In this document: positions 1-8,553 of the stretch, in pieces
Layout: each line of letters starts with the position of its first letter
Position numbering within the stretch: position 1 is the first letter of the stretch
Source of the DNA: Ruminococcaceae bacterium UBA3215
Lineage (GTDB): Bacteria > Bacillota > Clostridia > Oscillospirales > Ruminococcaceae
DNA: 64,000 bases
Assembly (NCBI GenBank): GCA_002363155.1
Contig: DEWH01000024.1
Location: 38,510-102,509 of the forward strand
Direction: 5' to 3'
The notes under the pieces: generated by a model
Databases searched by the model: none
Told to the model about the DNA's origin: nothing
The model's input: only the letters and a program-made list of their open reading frames with translations
Translations under genes and position numbers: made by a program

Positions 1-161
1 CGGAGACTGAATCGGCTCCTGCTCCCGAAGCACCCGTATCCGATGCAGATGCACCCGCCGGCGACAAGGCAAAGCGCGGCAGGCCCAAGAAGAGCAGCGT
101 GGTAGTTGCGGCGGACGATGATTTTGAAGAGTTTGCTATCGACGAGATAGATGCGGACTGA
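1..161 (+). CDS. recA: C-terminal end of a gene cut by the window edge, probably RecA
   Basis: An open frame entering from the left edge (frame starting at base 3) ends with TGA at 159-161 and gives 52 residues. It is Ala/Pro/Glu rich, has a basic KRGRPKK stretch, and ends in an acidic tail (DDDFEEFAIDEIDAD). A disordered tail ending in acidic residues is typical of RecA, and recX follows after only 14 bp, as in many Firmicutes recA-recX operons. No ATPase domain is visible, so the identity is inferred from tail and neighbour. The RGRPKK patch looks like an AT-hook. Confidence 0.6.
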   Translation, partial: ETESAPAPEAPVSDADAPAGDKAKRGRPKKSSVVVAADDDFEEFAIDEIDAD

Positions 162-175
162 TACAGACGTAAGCT

Positions 176-667
176 ATGGAAGAGCTTGATATCGCCAAGA
201 GACGAGCCATGCACCTTCTCGGCGGACGCGATTACGGCAGGAACGAGCTTATAGAAAAGCTCAGGAACAACTACAGCGAAGAGACTGCCGTAAAAGTCGC
301 GGAGCTTATGTGCGAATACGGGTATATTGACGACGACAGGTACGCGGAGAAGCTTGCGAGGCAGTACATAAAGGTGCGCAGATACGGCAAGAGCCGGGCG
401 GCGCTTATGATGCGCCAGAAGCTTCTTGACACGGAGACAATAGAAAACGCACTGGAAAAGTACACATCAGAGGACATCACCGCTGAGATAGCGGAGATTC
501 TGCGCAGGAAATACCGGGACAGGCTCTTTCTTCCCGGACTTGAGGGGAAGAAGGAGATGCAGAAGATAACGGCGGCGCTTGCACGGCGCGGCTACGGATA
601 CACCGACATAAAGAACGCCCTTTATCGGCTTAAGGACGAGATCGACGAACAGTCAGAGGAGGAATAA
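176..667 (+). CDS. recX: RecX-family regulator of RecA
   Basis: 163-residue protein of the usual RecX length and composition: repeated three-helix units with conserved 'LLGGRDYGRNEL', 'YGYIDDDRYAEKLARQYI' and 'RRGYGYTDIKNAL' stretches. RecX proteins bind RecA filaments in the cytoplasm and modulate strand exchange. It lies 14 bp after the probable recA end and 4 bp before the next gene, so the three are likely co-transcribed. The start has only a weak purine-rich region upstream, consistent with translational coupling. Confidence 0.9.
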   Translation: MEELDIAKRRAMHLLGGRDYGRNELIEKLRNNYSEETAVKVAELMCEYGYIDDDRYAEKLARQYIKVRRYGKSRAALMMRQKLLDTETIENALEKYTSEDITAEIAEILRRKYRDRLFLPGLEGKKEMQKITAALARRGYGYTDIKNALYRLKDEIDEQSEEE

Positions 668-671
668 GACT

Positions 672-1202
672 ATGGCATTTTGCAATCACTGCGGCTCACA
701 GCTCCCCGAAGGAGCACCTACCTGCCCGACGTGCGGAGCACCCGTGGGCAGCGGAAACGCGCAGCAGAATTTTCAGCAGAGCACTCAGAACCAGACAGAT
801 AAGGGAGTAACTTTCGGAAACGCGAAGAATCTTACCGAAGATTTTGACCCCAACGATCTCGCAAGCAGCAACAAGTGGGCATATATACTTGCTTATCTGT
901 GGATATTGTTTTTCCTGCCGCTTGTCGTATGCCCGGATTCAAAGGTGGGCAAGTTCCACGCGAACCAGGGACTTGTTATGCTGATATTCAGCTTTGCTGT
1001 CGGCATCATTTCCGCTATCGTGGGTGCGTTTGCACTGATCCCGGTTCCGATCGTAAGCTCGATTTTTGCCACACTCTCAAGGCTTATCAGCCTCGCCGGC
1101 GGTCTCATTCACCTCATAGTGTTCTTCTATGAACTCGTCAATATACTTAATAACCAAGCCGTCGAGATCCCAATCCTCGGTAAGTTTAAACTCATCAAGT
1201 GA
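672..1202 (+). CDS. zinc-ribbon membrane protein of unknown function
   Basis: 176 residues. An N-terminal zinc ribbon (two CxxC knuckles, residues 4-7 and 18-21: CNHC, CPTC) is followed by a Gln/Asn-rich linker to about residue 60 and a hydrophobic region of about three to four helices (about 70-160). The membrane part resembles the small DUF4870/Tic20-like family (a 'KVGKFHANQGLVML' motif is seen), whose role is not established. It starts 4 bp after recX, so it is probably translated from the same message. Function not assigned. Confidence 0.75.
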   Translation: MAFCNHCGSQLPEGAPTCPTCGAPVGSGNAQQNFQQSTQNQTDKGVTFGNAKNLTEDFDPNDLASSNKWAYILAYLWILFFLPLVVCPDSKVGKFHANQGLVMLIFSFAVGIISAIVGAFALIPVPIVSSIFATLSRLISLAGGLIHLIVFFYELVNILNNQAVEIPILGKFKLIK

Positions 1203-1204
1203 TC

Positions 1205-1528
1205 TTGAGCGAGAGCTTTGAGAGACTTTGAGAGACTTTGAGAGACTTTGAGACGGGGCGCTGCCCCGGACCCCGCCAGCCCCCTTTAAAAAAGGGGGCT
1301 GGACACCCTAAACAGACTGCTGTGTTTCAGAGTGTACAGCTATGGGCTGGTGCCGACTGAAACGCAGTGGGGTTGGCGAAGATCCCTCTCAGAAAATAAC
1401 AAGAAAACAGCTTACAGAGAAATTTTCTGCAAGCTGTTTTTGTATTCAGATGAATATAACTAACCGTGGTGGCGCACCCGCCGATAGAAGAATGTCGCTG
1501 CGCATTTCGCCGCGGGGTGTTCCCCGCC
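1205..1528. repeat. modular intergenic repeat, copy 1
   Basis: 324 bp gap between convergent genes. It begins with four tandem copies of a 10-mer (TTTGAGAGAC, 1217-1253), then a GC hairpin (GGGGCGCTGCCCC), then the core hairpin CCCCCTTTAAAAAAGGGGG at 1279-1298 followed by ACACCCTAAAC. Next come a 'type 1' cassette (TTTCAGAG...GAAACGCAGTGGGGTTGGC, 1324-1377), a central stem (AACAGCTT...AAGCTGTTTT, about 1405-1440) that may act as terminator, and an inverted 'type 3' cassette (1455-1505). The same modules recur at nine or more places in the window. Confidence 0.8.
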
Positions 1529-3553
1529 TCAAAAGATAAAGTCGTCCTTGCCGCCGACATCGGACGAACCGGCTTCCGGGAAGCTGTTATCGGGTTTCGG
1601 GAAGTCTTTCTCCGTTACCGGGAAGCCCATGCTTCCGGCATCGTCCGCAGGCTTGGGCGGGTCTTTCTTGAAGATGTTGTATGAGCTGCCTCCGGTGTAG
1701 CTGCTCGTGTATGTGCTGTACTTGCTGCCGCTGTCGAATATGCTGTATGTGCCGGTTCTCTCCGGAGCAGCCTCCGGCTTCTCCGGTATGCCTGCCGGCT
1801 CCTTGAATGCGCTCTGCGGCTCTGCCTCCGGCATAGCCGTTGGAGCTGCCGGAGCCGGTTGCTGCGGCGCTTTGAAAGCTTCGCTTTCCTGCGCCGGCTG
1901 CCGTGACGGAGCTTCCTTCTTCTCGATTGACCTCGGCTGCTCTTCCTCGTCAAGCTCGATGCCGCCGTTGCTTACATCAACATTCTTCTCCGTGTACGGA
2001 TCAACCTCGTTCATATCGCCGCCCGATGCGCCGAACAGCATATTCCGCATCTCCGGATCTGTCTGCTCAACCTGGAAATCCGCACTTATATTGTCCGCGG
2101 ACGTTGCCGGTCTTATCTCCTCAACCGCCGGTTTCTCCGGCACCGGTTCCTTCGTCTCCGCCGGTATGATCGTGCCGAACATATTCGCGTAGCTGTGCGC
2201 GTCCGGATTTATAACCGGTATGTTCCCGTTGTGCGGCATCACCGCATTCCGCTGAACCTTTTCCTCCGGCGAAAGTCCGCCGTTCGATATGTCCACGAAC
2301 TCTTCGCTCGCCGGGTCAACCGACGGCATACTCTCACCCGCAGGCTCACTCCGTACCGGTGCAGCCGGTCTCGCCCCTGTCGGTGTAACACTGCCGAAGG
2401 TGCTGGTGTAAACCGGCATTCCCGTCTGCGGATCGTACATCATCGTTCCGCCGGCTGTATTTCCGTTAGCATTCTCGACAGGCGGTAACGGACGCTCGCT
2501 ATGACTGTAATCCTTTCTGTACGAGTCGCGCCTTATCCCGTATTTGTTGCCCGGCTGGAGACCGTATGTGTCGGAATGCTTCGGCACGCTGAATCCGTTA
2601 TTGTTGTTCTGCGGGATATTTCCGGGGATCGGCGGGGTCTGGGGATTCCGGAAAGCCGGATCATTCTGCGGACTCGGTATATTGCCGCTTCCCGGTATTC
2701 CGCCCGGACGCGGTGCATTTGCATTCCCGCCCTGCTGATAGAACATATCGCTTGCGTTCTTAAGTCCTGTGGGCGAGTTCAGATTCGGGTCATTGTTCGG
2801 CGATACGAAAGGCGCGCTCGTCTGCACATAGTTGTAGCTCGATGAGCTCTTGTTCTTCTTTATGATATAGACGACCGCAACTATCACCAGTATCGCCAGC
2901 ATTCCTATTCCCATAGGAAGCATAACATTCGCCGTCTGCGCGTGAAACTCGACAAGATACGGTACCATTGCGTCTTTGTAGGCATTTTCGAGGTATATCT
3001 TTTCAGACGCGGACGATTTCTCGAAATACCCGTAAACAAATTCGTGGATAAAATCATCGAATGCCTCTTTCTCTTCGGCATTCATCGTGCATACCTCAGC
3101 ACGTTCTATATTGACATGGGAGTTTGTCTCTGACGCTTCACCGTAGTAATAATCGTAAGTCTCGTCTATAAGCGATTCAAACACCGCGATCTGCGCCTTG
3201 TTGCCGGTCTTGTACATTATGATCTTTTCCGGTACGGAGTCGTCGATCGACTTGAAAAACGGTATCACATAATAGTATCCGGAAGTGTACGACTTGCCCT
3301 TTATAATGTGCATCGTGTATTCCGTCGTTTCCACAGTCGCCGCATATCCGAGAGTCTCCGAAACCGTACCGTGAACTATGTCACCGACTCTGAACTCTTC
3401 CTTGGACAGGTAGTTTATGTCACGATGTGATGCAAAAAGATCTTTGAATGCATCAACCAGTCCAAATCCGGTCAGCATTATTCCGCCTATTGCCAGACCT
3501 AACAGAAGTCTTACCGCGAAACGGGGCAAACCGCTCTTACCCGAATATGCCAT
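1529..3553 (-). CDS. bitopic membrane protein with long disordered Pro/Asn-rich tail, unknown function
   Basis: 674 residues, not recognised as a named family. A transmembrane helix near residues 14-36 is followed by an extracytoplasmic domain of roughly 170 residues rich in Tyr, and a second helix near 215-235 (MGIGMLAILVIVAVVYII). The remaining ~430 residues look disordered, rich in Pro, Asn, Gly and Glu, with recurring short motifs of the type 'FVDISNGG' / 'NVDVSNGG' (3 copies). Such motifs could be docking sites. It is downstream of serS on the same strand with ~150 bp between. The distal end is directly beside a dispersed repeat. Confidence 0.75.
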   Translation of the reverse strand: MAYSGKSGLPRFAVRLLLGLAIGGIMLTGFGLVDAFKDLFASHRDINYLSKEEFRVGDIVHGTVSETLGYAATVETTEYTMHIIKGKSYTSGYYYVIPFFKSIDDSVPEKIIMYKTGNKAQIAVFESLIDETYDYYYGEASETNSHVNIERAEVCTMNAEEKEAFDDFIHEFVYGYFEKSSASEKIYLENAYKDAMVPYLVEFHAQTANVMLPMGIGMLAILVIVAVVYIIKKNKSSSSYNYVQTSAPFVSPNNDPNLNSPTGLKNASDMFYQQGGNANAPRPGGIPGSGNIPSPQNDPAFRNPQTPPIPGNIPQNNNNGFSVPKHSDTYGLQPGNKYGIRRDSYRKDYSHSERPLPPVENANGNTAGGTMMYDPQTGMPVYTSTFGSVTPTGARPAAPVRSEPAGESMPSVDPASEEFVDISNGGLSPEEKVQRNAVMPHNGNIPVINPDAHSYANMFGTIIPAETKEPVPEKPAVEEIRPATSADNISADFQVEQTDPEMRNMLFGASGGDMNEVDPYTEKNVDVSNGGIELDEEEQPRSIEKKEAPSRQPAQESEAFKAPQQPAPAAPTAMPEAEPQSAFKEPAGIPEKPEAAPERTGTYSIFDSGSKYSTYTSSYTGGSSYNIFKKDPPKPADDAGSMGFPVTEKDFPKPDNSFPEAGSSDVGGKDDFIF

Positions 3554-3701
3554 ACAGACACCTCCTGTGAAACCGCCGTATAAACGATATTCCCCGTTTG
3601 CGGTATGATTGCCTGCCCGGGGAATACGTTAACTTGCCTATTTGTTTTTCTTTTAGTTAATGTCTGCTCATCAACTTAGGCAGTTATTGAGGACACATTA
3701 C

Positions 3702-4994
3702 TTACTTGTTCGGAACTTCGATCTTCGACATACCGCCCATGTAGGGTCTGAGTACTTCGGGGATATTTACCGAACCGTCTTCGTTGAGGTTGTTCTCAAG
3801 GAACGCGATAAGCATTCTCGGAGGTGCAACGACAGTATTGTTGAGAGTGTGTGCAAGATACTTCTTGCCGTCCTTGCCGGCGATCCTTATCTTTAAGCGG
3901 CGAGCCTGCGCGTCACCGAGGTTGGAACAGCTTCCGACCTCAAAGTACTTCTTCTGTCTCGGCGACCATGCTTCAACATCGACGCTCTTTACTTTAAGAT
4001 CGGCAAGGTCTCCGGAGCAGCACTCAAGTGTTCTTACCGGTATATCCATGGAGCGGAAGAGATCGACTGTATTCTTCCAGAGCTTGTCATACCATACCGG
4101 GCTGTCCTCGGGCTTGCATATTACGATCATTTCCTGCTTCTCGAACTGGTGGATACGGTAAACGCCGCGCTCCTCAAGTCCGTGAGCGCCCTTCTCCTTG
4201 CGGAAGCAGGGAGAGTAGCTGGTGAGGGTGTGGGGAAGTGTCTCTTCCGGAACGATAGTATCTATATACTTACCGATCATGGAATGCTCACTCGTACCGA
4301 TCAGGTAGAGGTCTTCGCCCTCGATCTTGTACATCATTGCGTCCATTTCCGCAAAGCTCATAACGCCGGTAACAACGTTGCTTCTTATCATAAACGGAGG
4401 CACACAGTAGGTAAAGCCCCTGTTTATCATAAAGTCTCTCGCGTAGGCGAGAACAGCGGAATGCAGTCTCGCGATATCTCCCATAAGATAGTAGAAGCCG
4501 TTGCCCGCAACTCGTCTTGCGGCATCAAGGTCAATACCGTTGAGCTTCTCCATAATATCGGTGTGGTAGGGTATCTCGAAATCCGGAACTTTCGGCTCGC
4601 CGAAACGCTCTACTTCAACATTCTCGGAATCGTCCTTTCCTATCGGAACACTGGGATCGATGATGTTCGGTATTGTCATCATTATCTTTGTGATCTTCTC
4701 GGAAAGCTCGGCTTCCTTTGCTTCAAGCTCTGCAAGTCTTGCGGAGAATTCGCCTACCTTCTTCTTTGCGGCTTCGGCTTCTTCCTTCTGACCTTTGCCC
4801 ATGAGTGCGCCGATCTCCTTGGAGATGCGGTTTCTGTCAGCGCGGAGTCCGTCGGCTTCCTGCTGAGTCTTGCGGCTTTCGGCATCAAGCTCTATGACCT
4901 CGTCAACGAGCGGAAGCTTCTGATCCTGAAACTTCTTCCTGATATTTTCCTTTACCGCATCGGGGTTTTCCCTTAAAAATTTAATGTCGATCAT
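3702..4994 (-). CDS. serS: seryl-tRNA synthetase
   Basis: 430 residues, the normal length for bacterial SerRS. It has the N-terminal long coiled-coil arm (about residues 30-100), which binds the tRNA-Ser variable arm, and a class II catalytic core with motif 2 (CFRKEKGAHG...G.YRIHQFEK) and motif 3 (TLNNTVVAPPRMLIAFLENN). It charges tRNA-Ser in the cytoplasm. The start MIDIKFLRENP is the family start. I looked for a T-box leader upstream and saw none; the upstream gap holds a dispersed repeat instead. Confidence 0.97.
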   Translation of the reverse strand: MIDIKFLRENPDAVKENIRKKFQDQKLPLVDEVIELDAESRKTQQEADGLRADRNRISKEIGALMGKGQKEEAEAAKKKVGEFSARLAELEAKEAELSEKITKIMMTIPNIIDPSVPIGKDDSENVEVERFGEPKVPDFEIPYHTDIMEKLNGIDLDAARRVAGNGFYYLMGDIARLHSAVLAYARDFMINRGFTYCVPPFMIRSNVVTGVMSFAEMDAMMYKIEGEDLYLIGTSEHSMIGKYIDTIVPEETLPHTLTSYSPCFRKEKGAHGLEERGVYRIHQFEKQEMIVICKPEDSPVWYDKLWKNTVDLFRSMDIPVRTLECCSGDLADLKVKSVDVEAWSPRQKKYFEVGSCSNLGDAQARRLKIRIAGKDGKKYLAHTLNNTVVAPPRMLIAFLENNLNEDGSVNIPEVLRPYMGGMSKIEVPNK

Positions 4995-5034
4995 TTTATT
5001 TATATCCTTTCATTAATAATTAATCTGATCTTTA

Positions 5035-5240
5035 CTATCGAATCTGTATCCCCACTGCTGCGAGCAGAATAGTAGCATCGGGACTCTCATTCAGCTGTAC
5101 AGTTATCAATGAGTCGCCGCCTGTGCAAGAGTATGAGTCTGAACTTCACCCGTGCGGCGGATCAATTTAGGGTGTCCAGCCACCTTTTTTAAAGGGGGCT
5201 GGCGGGGTCGCAGGGGCAGAGCCCCCGTCTAAAAATTTCT
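5035..5240. repeat. modular intergenic repeat, copy 2 (type 2 cassette)
   Basis: Between parB and serS. Reading the minus strand: the GGGGGCTCTGCCCC hairpin, the core stem (AGCCCCCTTTAAAAAAGG), ACACCCTAAAT, then a 'type 2' cassette (CCGCCGCACG...CTTGCACAGGCGGCGACTC...). The same type 2 cassette is found in plus orientation at 14707-14835, with about 75-80% identity by eye. Only the core is shared with type 1 copies. Confidence 0.75.
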
Positions 5241-5243
5241 CTT

Positions 5244-6101
5244 CTACTTCTCTATCCTCGACAGGAACGAGATCAGCTCTTTGAGCTCGTCCATATCGGC
5301 ACAGTCTATACTGAACGTATATTTATCCTTCGACTTGTCTATACGGACGGGCTTTCCGATATAGTCGGTCATACTTATCTCCGCTTCAACAACGTAAGTG
5401 TCACGTTTTGGAGGTTCTCTTTCCGGCTTCGCGGTGGTCATCTGCTTCGCAAGCCTTTCAAGTGCGCGGACGCTTATGCCGTCCTTCATCGCCTTTTCCG
5501 CAAGCGCATGCTGGATCGCACTGTCCTGTATGCCGAGAATTACCTTGCAGTGACCTACCGAAAGCTCGCCCTCGCGCACTTTGTCCTGCAAGTCGTCCGG
5601 GAGCGTCAGCAGACGCAGCGCATTCGCTACCGACGGACGCGGTTTTCCGACACGCTTCGCAACCTCCTCCTGGGTCATCGAGCATTTCTCCATAAGCTGC
5701 TTGTATCCGAGAGCCGTTTCGATCGGGTTAAGATCTTCACGCTGGAGGTTCTCTATAAGCGCGATGAGCATTGTCTGCTCGTCGTCAAGCTCCATTATCC
5801 TTACCGGAACTTCCTTGAGTCCCGCTATCTTTGCCGCTCTCCAGCGCCTTTCACCGGCTACGATCTGATAACCGTCGCCGTAGGGGCGCACCGTAAGCGG
5901 CTGTATTACGCCAAGCTCCGCGATATTCTCCGCAAGAGCGTTCAGCGCTTCCTCATTAAAGCTCTTTCTCGGCTGCTTCCTGTTGGGTTCGATCTCCGCT
6001 ATCTTAAGCTTCTGCGGAACCCCGCCGTCATCCGAGCCGTATATCTCGTCGTCAAAAAGTCCGTCAAGAAAATCGTTGTTAAGTGCCGATTTCTTTCCCA
6101 T
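5244..6101 (-). CDS. parB: chromosome-partitioning protein ParB/Spo0J
   Basis: 285 residues. The N-terminal ParB/Srx CTPase domain shows the GERRWRA motif (about 85-91) and ENLQREDLNP (about 115-124). A helix-turn-helix (MTQEEVAKRVGKPRPSVANALRL) follows at about 137-160, with a C-terminal dimerisation region. ParB binds parS, spreads as a CTP-dependent clamp and loads SMC. Three parS-like sites lie at 22.3 and 24.4-24.6 kb in this window. A good ribosome site (AAAGGAG) precedes the ATG. It is 63 bp downstream of parA, presumably the same operon. Confidence 0.96.
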   Translation of the reverse strand: MGKKSALNNDFLDGLFDDEIYGSDDGGVPQKLKIAEIEPNRKQPRKSFNEEALNALAENIAELGVIQPLTVRPYGDGYQIVAGERRWRAAKIAGLKEVPVRIMELDDEQTMLIALIENLQREDLNPIETALGYKQLMEKCSMTQEEVAKRVGKPRPSVANALRLLTLPDDLQDKVREGELSVGHCKVILGIQDSAIQHALAEKAMKDGISVRALERLAKQMTTAKPEREPPKRDTYVVEAEISMTDYIGKPVRIDKSKDKYTFSIDCADMDELKELISFLSRIEK

Positions 6102-6164
6102 TCAGTTCTCCTTTCAGATTACCTTCCGTTGACTTGTCTCCTGCAATTACCCGCGGTAATGCAA

Positions 6165-6959
6165 TTAAAGCATCTCTTCCATTGCCTTACACTTCTTCGC
6201 AACTTCACGCGCAAGCTGACCATATGCCTCCGATCCCTTTGAGTTCGGATCGTAGTACATTATCGGTTCGCCGTGGCTCGGCGCTTCCGTGAGACGCACA
6301 TTTCTCGGTATCTCCGCGTTGAAGAAGATGTCCTCCGGGAACTTCGACTTTATCGCCCGCATTACCTCGCGGTTCACTTTCAGCTTGCTGTCAACCATTG
6401 TGAATACGATGCCCATAACCTGGAGACTGCGGTTGCTCGATTTCTTCACGCGCTTTACTATCGCGATAAGCTCCGCAACACCCTCAAGGCTGTACGGTTC
6501 GCACTGCATCGGTATGATTATCCTGTCGCAGGCGTTCAGCCCGTTCAGCGCAAGCACTCCGAGCGACGGAAGACAATCGATCAATATAACATCGTACTCG
6601 TCCCTTATCTGGAGTATGGCTTTCTTGAGCTGGAGGTTCTTGTTCTCGAATTTGAGCAGCTTTATCTCCGCTTCCGCAAGAGCCTGCGTTGACGGCATAA
6701 GCCAGAGGTTTTTGAACCTCGTCTTTATCACAGCCTGGGCAGGTCTTACTTCACCCATGATAACATCGTATGTAGTATATTCAAGCTCACGCTTTGCTCC
6801 GCCGGATATTCCGAGACCGGCTGTGGCATTGCCCTGGGGATCGAGATCGACGAGCAGTACCTTCTTGCCCATTGCGCCCAGTGCGGCAGCTACGTTTACA
6901 GCAGTGGTAGTCTTTGCGACTCCGCCTTTCTGATTCACTATCGAAATTATGACTGCCAA
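6165..6959 (-). CDS. parA: chromosome-partitioning ATPase ParA/Soj
   Basis: 264 residues with the deviant Walker A (KGGVAKTT, about 11-18), Walker A' (DLDPQGNAT) and Walker B (VILIDCLPSLG) of the ParA/MinD family. With ParB it segregates the origin and, in related bacteria, controls DnaA. The start is TTG (6957-6959), chosen because a clear AAAGGA ribosome site lies 7-8 bases upstream and the protein begins exactly at the family start (AVIISIVNQKGG). Transcribed from the promoter at 6997-7025. Confidence 0.96.
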   Translation of the reverse strand: MAVIISIVNQKGGVAKTTTAVNVAAALGAMGKKVLLVDLDPQGNATAGLGISGGAKRELEYTTYDVIMGEVRPAQAVIKTRFKNLWLMPSTQALAEAEIKLLKFENKNLQLKKAILQIRDEYDVILIDCLPSLGVLALNGLNACDRIIIPMQCEPYSLEGVAELIAIVKRVKKSSNRSLQVMGIVFTMVDSKLKVNREVMRAIKSKFPEDIFFNAEIPRNVRLTEAPSHGEPIMYYDPNSKGSEAYGQLAREVAKKCKAMEEML

Positions 6960-6996
6960 ACTTATCGTCCTTTCGCTTATATCATTACAACATTAG

Positions 6997-7025
6997 ATTA
7001 TACCATATAATAATAAAAAAATCAA
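6997..7025 (-). promoter_or_regulatory. sigma-A type promoter of parA-parB
   Basis: On the minus strand, TTGATT (7020-7025) and TATAAT (6997-7002) are separated by 17 bp. Only about 38 bp separate the -10 box from the TTG start of parA. It is divergent from the znuA-like promoter, and the two lie within about 100 bp. Confidence 0.75.
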
Positions 7026-7069
7026 GACAGCAGCCGTTTATTGCTCTATTTTTTTGCACAATCCTGCGC

Positions 7070-7098
7070 TTGATTTTTGCCTGTCTTTGTGGTATTAT
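7070..7098 (+). promoter_or_regulatory. sigma-A type promoter of the znuA-like gene
   Basis: TTGATT (7070-7075), 17 bp spacer, TATTAT (7093-7098). The message would start about 7105, and AGGAG (7122-7126) sits 5 bases before the ATG at 7132. I saw no clear Zur/Fur palindrome over this promoter. Confidence 0.7.
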
Positions 7099-7131
7099 TA
7101 ATACACTGACATAACAAAAACAGGAGATCTT

Positions 7132-8082
7132 ATGAAAAAAACAGTTAAATATCTTGCGGCGGCATTTCTCGCCGGTGCAGTTATGCTGTCCGGCTGCTCA
7201 AAGCCGGAACCGCCTGCACAGTCCGGTGAACTCCGTGTAATAACCGTGAATTTCCCGCCTTACGATTTCGTGAAGCAGATAACCGGAGGTTCGGTAGTTC
7301 CCGAAATGCTCCTTAAAGGCGGTCAGGACGCACATACGTTTGAGCCTACCGCAAAGGATATCATAAGGATAAACGAAGCCGATATCTTCATATACACCGG
7401 CGGAGAAAGCGACGCATGGGTCGATACGATAGCCGGGAGCATCGACAGCAGTGTACGCATTGTCAGAATGTCCGATTTCGTTGACCTTATCGAGGAAGAT
7501 CACGATGATGAGCATGAGCACGAACATCACGATGATGAACACGATCACGAGGAAGAGAGCGAATATGACGAGCATATCTGGACCTCACCGAAAAACGCGA
7601 TAGCGATCTCGGAGGGGATAGCGGAAGCGCTTTGTGAAGCAGCGCCGGAGAATGCTCAGAGGTACAGGGCCGGGCTCGCCGCCTATACCGCTGAGCTGAA
7701 TGTGCTTTCCGACGAGCTTGAAACTGCCGCGGAAAATCTCGGCAAGCCGCTTATATTCGGTGACCGCTTCCCGTTCAAGTATATGGCGCACGATTACGGC
7801 ATAGATTATCTCGCCGCATTTCCGGGCTGCTCGACAGATACCGAGCCAAGCGCCGCCAAGATGACCGAGCTTATCGAAGCGGCGAAGAAGACCGGCGCGA
7901 AAGTCATCTATCACATCGAGTTTTCTACCGAGAAGGTAGCCGATGCTATCGCGGAGACTGTCGGAGCGGAAACAAGGCTGATGCACTCCTGCCACACCCT
8001 CTCGGACGCAGATCTCGCTGCCGGCGAGACGTATATTTCGATGATGCGCAGAAATATAGAAGCTATGAGAGAGAGTTTTTGA
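7132..8082 (+). CDS. znuA: zinc/manganese ABC transporter substrate-binding lipoprotein (ZnuA/AdcA family)
   Basis: 316 residues. Signal peptide with lipobox LSGC (Cys about 22), so membrane-anchored outside the cell. The cluster A-I fold is suggested by early 'NFPPYDFVKQITGG' and 'GGQDAHTFEPT' (metal-binding His), a His/Asp/Glu-rich loop at about 123-145, as in zinc-binding ZnuA proteins, and further metal ligands in 'DEHIWTSPKNA'. It would deliver Zn2+ to an importer, but no cognate permease or ATPase gene lies next to it, so the partner must be elsewhere. Confidence 0.9.
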   Translation: MKKTVKYLAAAFLAGAVMLSGCSKPEPPAQSGELRVITVNFPPYDFVKQITGGSVVPEMLLKGGQDAHTFEPTAKDIIRINEADIFIYTGGESDAWVDTIAGSIDSSVRIVRMSDFVDLIEEDHDDEHEHEHHDDEHDHEEESEYDEHIWTSPKNAIAISEGIAEALCEAAPENAQRYRAGLAAYTAELNVLSDELETAAENLGKPLIFGDRFPFKYMAHDYGIDYLAAFPGCSTDTEPSAAKMTELIEAAKKTGAKVIYHIEFSTEKVADAIAETVGAETRLMHSCHTLSDADLAAGETYISMMRRNIEAMRESF

Positions 8083-8535
8083 GAGAATTTAAGAAGGGGC
8101 TCTGCTTCGGCTGCTCTATATGCACGCATCGTGCGTGCCTTTTGGCAGCCTACTCACGGCTTCCTGCCGTGATCCTGTGACCCCGCCAGCCCCCTTTAAA
8201 AAAGGGGGCTGGACACCCTAAACTGATGCAGTATTTCAGAGTGTACAGCTCTTGACAGGTGCAGACTGAAATGCAGTGGGGTTGGCAAAGACTCCGTTCC
8301 AAAACTAAAGAGATTCTTTAAAGACTAACAGCTTGATGTGGTTTGTACATCAAGCTGTTTCTGTTATATTCTGTTGAAATATCGCCAGCCCCACTGCATT
8401 TTTCACTGCACCCGCCAATAGCTGCGAACTCTGAAATACAGCAGTCTGTTTAGGGGGTTAAGACCCCTTTTTTAAAGGGGGATTGCGGGGTCCGGGGCGG
8501 CGCCCCGTCTCAAAACCTCTCTAAAATCTCCCGAA
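8083..8535. repeat. modular intergenic repeat, copy 3: two cores in inverted orientation
   Basis: Fills the 471 bp gap between convergent genes. Left arm: AGAGA tract, an insert of small hairpins (8103-8172), core stem CCCCCTTTAAAAAAGGGGG (8189-8208), ACACCCTAAAC and a type 1 cassette. Centre: AACAGCTTGATG...CATCAAGCTGTT (8327-8360). Right arm, inverted: type 1 cassette, GTTTAGGGGG, core, GGGGCGGCGCCCC and an AGAGA tract. The whole is a large imperfect palindrome of about 450 bp. The central stem followed by T-rich bases may terminate transcription on both sides. Confidence 0.8.
8103..8172. repeat. small hairpin insert inside the modular repeat
   Basis: Holds GCACGC-ATC-GTGCGTGC and CACGGC-TTCCT-GCCGTG stems enclosed by a GGCTGC/GCAGCC stem. 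An almost identical ~68 bp block occurs at 14581-14653 in the same place within another copy of the modular repeat, so it behaves as an exchangeable part. Confidence 0.7.
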
Positions 8536-8553
8536 ATCTCTAAACCCTCTCGA

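Noticed and set aside
4995..5243. T-box riboswitch upstream of serS
   Set aside because: No T-box sequence, antiterminator or specifier structure seen; the gap is filled by the dispersed repeat.
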